Below, piece by piece: positions 5,866-9,284 of a stretch of DNA of 9,284 nucleotides. The stretch spans positions 1-9,284 of the forward strand of contig CAUFWM010000055.1 of NCBI GenBank assembly GCA_959596505.1, in the 5' to 3' direction. The DNA is from an uncultured Collinsella sp. GTDB lineage: Bacteria > Actinomycetota > Coriobacteriia > Coriobacteriales > Coriobacteriaceae. Below the pieces are notes generated by a model that was not told the DNA's origin, did not search any database, and saw only the letters and a list, made by a program, of their open reading frames with translations. The position numbers and the translations under genes were made by a program. Each line of letters begins with the position of its first letter. Position 1 is the first letter of the stretch.

Positions 5866-7032
5866 TTAGGCAGCCGGGCAGATCTTCTTGAAGAGCTCGA
5901 TGACGTCGTCGAGCGTCGCCTCGCGCGGGTTACCCGGGAAGCAGGCGTCGGCCATGGCGTCCTTGGCCAGGACCTCGATCTCGTCAGCCTTCATGGCCTC
6001 GCAGACGTGCGGGATGTTCACGTCGGCGGAAAGCTGCTTGACGGCGGCGATAGCGGCGTCGGCAGCCTCGTCGGTGCTCATGCCCGTGGTGTCAACGCCC
6101 ATGGCAACGGCAACCTTGGCCAGGCGCTCGGTGCAAACCGGCTTGTTGAACTCCATGGCGATCGGCAGCAGCATGGCGCAGGCGACACCGTGCGGGGTAT
6201 CGTAGTGAGCGGACAGGGTGTGAGCCATGGCGTGGTCGATGCCCAGGCCGACGTTGGAGAAGCCCATGCCGGCGACATACTGGCCAAGAGCCATGCCCTC
6301 GCGGCCGGAGCCGGGCTGACCGGACTTGGCCTCGGCGACGGAGTCACGCAGGTTCTCGCTGATCAGCTTAATAGCCTCAAAGTGGAACATGTCGGAGAGC
6401 TCCCAAGCACCCTTGGTGGTGTAGCCCTCGATGGCGTGGGTCAGAGCGTCCATACCAGTGGAAGCGGTCAGGCCGGCGGGCATGGAAGCCATCATGTCAG
6501 GATCGACGACGGCGACCTCGGGGGCGTCGTTGGTGTCGACGCACACGAACTTGCGAACCTTCTCGGGGTCGGTGATGACGTAGTTGATGGTCACCTCGGC
6601 GGCGGTACCGGCGGTCGTCGGCACGGCGATGGTGAACACGGCGTGGTTCTTAGTCGGAGCAACGCCCTCGAGGCTGCGGACATCGGCGAACTCGGGGTTG
6701 TTGATGATGATGCCAATGGCCTTAGCGGTGTCCATGGAGGAGCCACCACCAATGGTCACGATAGCGTCAGCCTCGGCGGCCTTGAAGGCCTCGACGCCGT
6801 CCTTGACGTTCTGGATAGTGGGGTTGGGCTTAATCTCGGAGTAGAGGCTCCAAGCGATGCCGGCGGCGTCGAGCTCGTCGGTCACCTTAGCGGTAACGCC
6901 AAACTTAACCAGATCGGGGTCGGAGCAGACGAAGATCTTCTTGTAGCCGCGACGCTGGAGCTCGCCGGGGATCTCCTTGATGGCGCCGGAACCATGATAA
7001 GAGATGGTGTTGAGAACGAAACGATTAGCCAT
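5866..7032 (-). CDS. fucO: Lactaldehyde reductase / 1,2-propanediol oxidoreductase (iron-dependent alcohol dehydrogenase)
   Basis: FucO reduces L-lactaldehyde, from fucose or rhamnose breakdown, to 1,2-propanediol with NADH, which disposes of electrons during fermentation. The 388-residue product follows E. coli FucO along its whole length as I recall it, including the MANR start, NNPEFADVRSLEG, PTTAGTAAEVTINYVITD and a GNPREATLDD tail. The nucleotide-binding loop GGGS is at 95-98. Iron ligands are Asp195, His199, His267 and His281, matching Asp196, His200, His263 and His277 of E. coli. The ATG at 7032 has GGGAGG (7044-7039) at 6-nt spacing. No other fucose gene is adjacent, so a broader alcohol dehydrogenase role is possible. 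Regulation may involve the repeats at 7091-7147. Confidence 0.93.
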   Translation of the reverse strand: MANRFVLNTISYHGSGAIKEIPGELQRRGYKKIFVCSDPDLVKFGVTAKVTDELDAAGIAWSLYSEIKPNPTIQNVKDGVEAFKAAEADAIVTIGGGSSMDTAKAIGIIINNPEFADVRSLEGVAPTKNHAVFTIAVPTTAGTAAEVTINYVITDPEKVRKFVCVDTNDAPEVAVVDPDMMASMPAGLTASTGMDALTHAIEGYTTKGAWELSDMFHFEAIKLISENLRDSVAEAKSGQPGSGREGMALGQYVAGMGFSNVGLGIDHAMAHTLSAHYDTPHGVACAMLLPIAMEFNKPVCTERLAKVAVAMGVDTTGMSTDEAADAAIAAVKQLSADVNIPHVCEAMKADEIEVLAKDAMADACFPGNPREATLDDVIELFKKICPAA

Positions 7033-7090
7033 TGATAGCCTCCCATCGTGTGCGGGGCATCCATTACGCCCCGCGCTATAAGTCCCATCC

Positions 7091-7147
7091 TAACGCTTTT
7101 GAAACAAAAAACGCGTGAGAACGTCAAAAGTGTTAAAGCGTTTCAAC
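7091..7147. promoter_or_regulatory. Operator-like repeats upstream of fucO
   Basis: GTTAAAGCGTTTCAAC (7132-7147) is a palindrome-like site with a central CG and 6 of 8 matching pairs. It resembles LacI-family and CcpA cre sites. The core AAAGCGTT (7135-7142) recurs inverted as AACGCTTT (7092-7099), and CTTTTGA (7096-7102) recurs inverted as TCAAAAG (7124-7130). The left copy would overlap the -35 region of a promoter using TTATAG at 7081-7076. Catabolite or sugar-specific control of fucO is the natural reading, but no regulator gene is nearby. Confidence 0.4.
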
Positions 7148-7267
7148 AGAATAACGGAGCCCTAGTCCTTCCCTCCCGACAGCAGCGAAGGCTAGATTAT
7201 GGGAGCAATCGCCCAAAGAATACGACCGACTCAGTCTATAAATTGTTTCTGTTTTAGCAATATATGT

Positions 7268-7296
7268 TTGACAATACGTTTATAAAAGGATACTTT
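7268..7296 (+). promoter_or_regulatory. Candidate promoter for the AT-rich LOR-like gene
   Basis: A consensus -35 TTGACA (7268-7273) is followed 17 bp later by TACTTT (7291-7296), a poor -10 with 3 of 6 matches; TATAGT lies 5 bp further on. The start of transcription would be near 7303, just before the ATG of the small cysteine-rich ORF and about 140 nt before the larger gene. Confidence 0.35.
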
Positions 7297-7308
7297 ATAG
7301 TAATTAAT

Positions 7309-7455
7309 ATGCATGCAGCAAATAGTGTCATTCATTTTGTTAGAAATTGCCCATGCGGTTATTGCAGCTGCATGTACTGCAACGTACAGCGTAATTCTCC
7401 GCACGAAGCAGAAGACGGTTCCAATTCGATCGAGGCGATGACACATGGTGGCTAG
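7309..7455 (+). CDS. Possible small cysteine-rich protein (hypothetical)
   Basis: A 48-residue frame begins at ATG 7309. The frame stays open from an ATG at 7264, but that start lies inside the promoter-like element. It contains CPCGYCSCMYC, five cysteines in eleven residues with the pattern CxCxxCxCxxC, suggestive of metal binding. Its last 11 bases overlap the start of the LOR-like gene, an arrangement that could couple their translation. Against it, there is no ribosome binding site at normal spacing (AAAGGA is 18 nt away) and no recognised family. It could be chance. If real, translation would be nearly leaderless from the candidate promoter. Confidence 0.25.
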   Translation: MHAANSVIHFVRNCPCGYCSCMYCNVQRNSPHEAEDGSNSIEAMTHGG

Positions 7456-7984
7456 TTGTCCTAAATCGAGCAAGACGGCTACAAACGAATATCAAATCTC
7501 AATTGAAGGTAACCCTTATCCGCATACTCTGGCTCTCATCAACCCAGCAGGAGACAACCTCAACATCAAAAAACATGGGTTCACGGGTCCACTAGGACAG
7601 CTATTGAGTCTTAAATATACCGTTTATGACGATGCAAATGAAAAACTCTTCACTGTCGTCGACGGTGGTTTTAGCAACATGCCCAGGGTTGCGCTCATCA
7701 TCGAACACAAGGAAGTTGCGGTGTTTGATTATGGCCTAAACAGACTTGAGATGAAGTGCGTAACGAACATACCGAATTACACAATAAAAGGTAACTTCCT
7801 ATTTGGAGATTACGATATATTCAGCCAACGGGAAGTGAAACTATCTTCAGTTATCGTCCTTCAATGTGATAAACAATCGTGCTTTAGCATACAGGTTTTG
7901 GATAAAGCCGAATTAGCCGCCGCAATTGGAATACCTACAGCCATTGCCCTTCTTAGGGCTCGGATTGAAGAGCATCTCGAATAA
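7445..7984 (+). CDS. LURP-one/Tubby C-terminal-like (YxjI-type LOR) protein
   Basis: The 179-residue soluble protein has the repeating beta-strand pattern of the LURP-one-related fold: LSLKYTVYDDANEKLFTVVDGG (54-75), a hydrophobic strand at 82-95, YTIKGNFLFGDYDIF (112-126), and a final FSIQVLDKAELAAAIGIPTAIALL (147-170) resembling the C-terminal helix. In the family these motifs form a 12-strand barrel around a central helix. Bacterial members are poorly understood, with phospholipid binding or scaffold roles suggested. ATG 7445 has a GAGGCGAT site (GAGG 7432-7435, 9-nt gap); GTG 7448 is an alternative. Codons are AT-rich, unlike cysK or fucO, which suggests acquisition. The family call is from pattern only. 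Confidence 0.6.
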   Translation: MVASCPKSSKTATNEYQISIEGNPYPHTLALINPAGDNLNIKKHGFTGPLGQLLSLKYTVYDDANEKLFTVVDGGFSNMPRVALIIEHKEVAVFDYGLNRLEMKCVTNIPNYTIKGNFLFGDYDIFSQREVKLSSVIVLQCDKQSCFSIQVLDKAELAAAIGIPTAIALLRARIEEHLE

Positions 7985-7997
7985 ATCGCAAAAAGCA

Positions 7998-8057
7998 GTT
8001 CGTAGCAACATTCAGGAGCTGGATAGTTTTTTCTGGCTCCTGAATGTTGTTACGAAC
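7998..8057. repeat. 22-bp inverted repeat at a convergent gene junction
   Basis: The arms 7998-8019 and 8036-8057 are complementary over 22 bp with one G-T wobble. They enclose a 16-nt loop that holds a TTTTTT run. GCA (7995-7997) and TGC (8059-8061) can extend the stem past one bulged A. It starts 14 bp after the LOR-like stop and ends just before the stop of the opposing DUF1275 gene. A bidirectional transcription barrier is likely, but the T-run is in the loop, not after the stem, so it is an atypical terminator. Confidence 0.85.
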
Positions 8058-8064
8058 ATGCACC

Positions 8065-8784
8065 TTAGCGCTTAAGACTCGCGGTCTGCCAGTCAGCTAT
8101 GATGCGGGCCCATTTCCTGTGCAAATCGCGCTCGCGGTCGATAAACATGATGGCAAACGCGACAAACAGCAGCAAGCTCGCCACGACGATGGCATGCAGG
8201 CCCATGCGCTCAATACACCAGTTGCCCAGCACGGCGCCAAACACAAAGGTAAAGATCACGCCAAAGTACAGCACGCCGTTTTCCAAAAAGCCGCGCTTGT
8301 GGGTGATGATGTAGTCGTCCACGTTTTGCAGGGCATTACGGAGGTTGCCGATACACATGGTCGTGGCGATGCCGTGACCGTGGATCTTGCGGAAGCTCTC
8401 GACCTGCATGCCGCAGGCAAACGAGGTGAGGCAGTTGGCGAGCAGGTTGTAACCGCCACCGGGGATAAAGCTCACGCCCAGCAAGATGACGGCTTCAAAG
8501 AACACCGTCACTTGGCGCCAGTGAATCACGCTGCCAAACCGCTCGTGTACCAGGTCGGCAAGCATAATACCCACAGCAAACGACACCACAGGGAAGAAGT
8601 AGCGCCCCGCAAGTGCCCAATTGCCCTCCGAGATGCTCACGCCCACGAGCAGGATGTTGCCCGTCTGCGCGTTGGCGAAAACATGATCGCGCCCAATGTA
8701 CGAATACACATCCATAAAGCCACCGGCGAGCGCCAAGATGATGCCCAGCTCGATGGACTCCGATATCTGTTTGGCACGCTGCAT
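8065..8784 (-). CDS. DUF1275 (YoaK-type) integral membrane protein
   Basis: The 239-residue product has about six hydrophobic segments (near residues 11-30, 60-78, 92-107, 112-128, 172-190 and 196-215) and belongs in the cytoplasmic membrane. The signature FANAQTGN (36-43) after LAGGFMDVYSY and the second motif TMCIGNLRN (142-150) mark the DUF1275 family, whose function is unknown; a transport role has been suggested. The ATG at 8784 has AAGGAGG 10 nt upstream (GGAGG 8799-8795). The frame remains open to 9027, but the extra 81 residues are not family-like and would pass over this ribosome binding site. It is convergent with the LOR-like gene and divergent from the ygiQ-type gene. Confidence 0.92.
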   Translation of the reverse strand: MQRAKQISESIELGIILALAGGFMDVYSYIGRDHVFANAQTGNILLVGVSISEGNWALAGRYFFPVVSFAVGIMLADLVHERFGSVIHWRQVTVFFEAVILLGVSFIPGGGYNLLANCLTSFACGMQVESFRKIHGHGIATTMCIGNLRNALQNVDDYIITHKRGFLENGVLYFGVIFTFVFGAVLGNWCIERMGLHAIVVASLLLFVAFAIMFIDRERDLHRKWARIIADWQTASLKR

Positions 8785-8974
8785 CGTCGTGCATCCTCCT
8801 TGTTGACGACTCTCTCGTGCGTTGGCGGAAACATAGCCGCCGTTCATACTGTAACCCATTGACAACATGGCATGCGCGCGAGACGGGTTCTCCAACGCGC
8901 AGATACACAGTCTGGAAACAAACGGCGGGTGCGACACACGCATCGACGTGCCGATCCGCCAGCCCATGTACTCC

Positions 8975-9009
8975 ACCAGTCTTTTTAGCGCCGTCCCAAA
9001 AAGACTGGT
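8975..9009. repeat. 12-bp inverted repeat upstream of the ygiQ-type gene
   Basis: ACCAGTCTTTTT (8975-8986) and AAAAAGACTGGT (8998-9009) form a perfect 12-bp stem with an 11-nt loop. It directly abuts a -10-like TACAAT (9010-9015), so it would cover the spacer and -35 area of a promoter for the downstream gene. This suits an operator. No T-tract follows, so termination is less likely. Confidence 0.6.
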
Positions 9010-9046
9010 TACAATTACGTGCAGCATACTAACAACGGGAGGAATC

Positions 9047-9284
9047 GTGGCAAAAAAGCCCCAGGACGCTCAGCACAACCAGCACGGCAAGCATGCCCAG
9101 CGCGGCCAGCAGCAAAAGCGCGGCGGTAAGGCGCAGGCCACGGCCTCCCCCGCCACCCGGGTCGCGCACACTCCGGCTGCGCCCACCCGTCCCTGGCGAC
9201 CGGGCCGCGATAAGTTCCTCCCCGTCAGCCGCGCCGACATGGATGCGCGCGGCTGGGACCAGTGCGACTTTGTCTACATCTGCG
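9047..9284 (+). CDS. YgiQ-family radical SAM protein, 5' part only
   Basis: The first 79 codons of a gene that runs off the window. GTG 9047 follows GGGAGG (9037-9042) at a 4-nt gap, and no in-frame ATG lies just upstream. Residues 1-50 are a low-complexity tail rich in Gln, His, Lys, Gly and Ala. From residue 57, FLPVSRADMDARGWDQCD matches the conserved start of the YgiQ (UPF0313) family. Those proteins carry a radical SAM domain further on, with a CxxxCxxC [4Fe-4S] motif that cannot be seen here. The family function is not established. The basic, glutamine-rich N-terminal extension is an oddity, possibly a nucleic-acid-binding tail. Confidence 0.8.
   Translation, partial: MAKKPQDAQHNQHGKHAQRGQQQKRGGKAQATASPATRVAHTPAAPTRPWRPGRDKFLPVSRADMDARGWDQCDFVYIC

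Larger units (their letters stand above)
7033..7444. other. 412-bp divergent intergenic region between fucO and the LOR-like gene
   Basis: The fucO side holds the ribosome binding site, a 7-bp hairpin (7052-7058 with 7068-7074), a possible -10 TTATAG (minus strand, 7081-7076) and operator-like repeats (7091-7147). The stretch 7148-7260 shows nothing recognisable. From about 7220 the sequence turns AT-rich and contains a promoter-like pair (7268-7296) and a small cysteine-rich ORF (7309-7455). A 10-bp palindrome TGCAGCTGCA is at 7363-7372. No tRNA or known riboswitch was seen. Confidence 0.6.

Noticed and set aside
7231..7473. Minus-strand 80-codon frame in the AT-rich intergenic region.
   Set aside because: No ribosome binding site was recognised, there is no family resemblance, and it overlaps promoter-like sequence and the start of the LOR-like gene.
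8785..9027. 81-codon N-terminal extension of the DUF1275 protein.
   Set aside because: AAGGAGG just upstream of ATG 8784 sets the start, and the extra residues are not part of the family.
1..9284. CRISPR arrays, tRNA or rRNA genes, insertion sequences.
   Set aside because: No regularly spaced direct repeats, tRNA-like cloverleaf or T-loop signature, rRNA segments or transposase-like proteins were seen.

Overview
The window looks like chromosome from a GC-rich Gram-positive gut anaerobe of the class Coriobacteriia, most likely Collinsella or a close relative. This is inferred from strongly G/C-ending codons in the housekeeping genes, good GGAGG-type ribosome binding sites, and the protein set: a FucO-type reductase, an M42 peptidase, a Clostridia-like CxxC-type MnmA and a YgiQ-family protein. 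No taxon marker gene is present, so genus level is a guess.

Layout, left to right. An Rrf2-family regulator with a four-cysteine cluster (minus strand, with its own terminator) is divergent from cysK (plus). cysK ends in a strong intrinsic terminator whose stem begins where the extended -10 promoter of mnmA would start transcription. mnmA (plus) meets, tail to tail and 8 bp apart, a single-gene HTH plus HipA-like kinase (minus). Next on the minus strand come an M42 aminopeptidase with its terminator, and then fucO. Between fucO and the M42 gene lies a large nested inverted repeat (26-bp perfect outer arms around a second hairpin) that is not a normal terminator. A 412-bp intergenic region follows. 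It holds the fucO control region with repeated operator-like motifs, a promoter-like -35/-10 pair and a small cysteine-rich ORF. That ORF overlaps the start of an AT-rich gene for a LURP-one/Tubby-like (YxjI-type) protein. A 22-bp inverted repeat separates this gene from a convergent DUF1275 (YoaK-type) membrane protein gene. The window ends in the first 79 codons of a ygiQ-type radical SAM gene.

Functional links. The Rrf2/cysK pair suggests sulfur- or Fe-S-responsive control of cysteine synthesis, and cysteine is the sulfur source for MnmA thiolation of tRNA. fucO points to fermentation of fucose or rhamnose to 1,2-propanediol. The kinase gene and the LOR-like gene are the accessory parts: both differ in base composition from their neighbours (24 of 60 bases are G+C in 7561-7620, against 41 of 60 in 1081-1140). 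No complete, clearly new multi-gene system is visible. The best leads are the self-contained HTH-HipA kinase, the two long inverted repeats, and the cysteine-rich small ORF beside the LOR-like gene.
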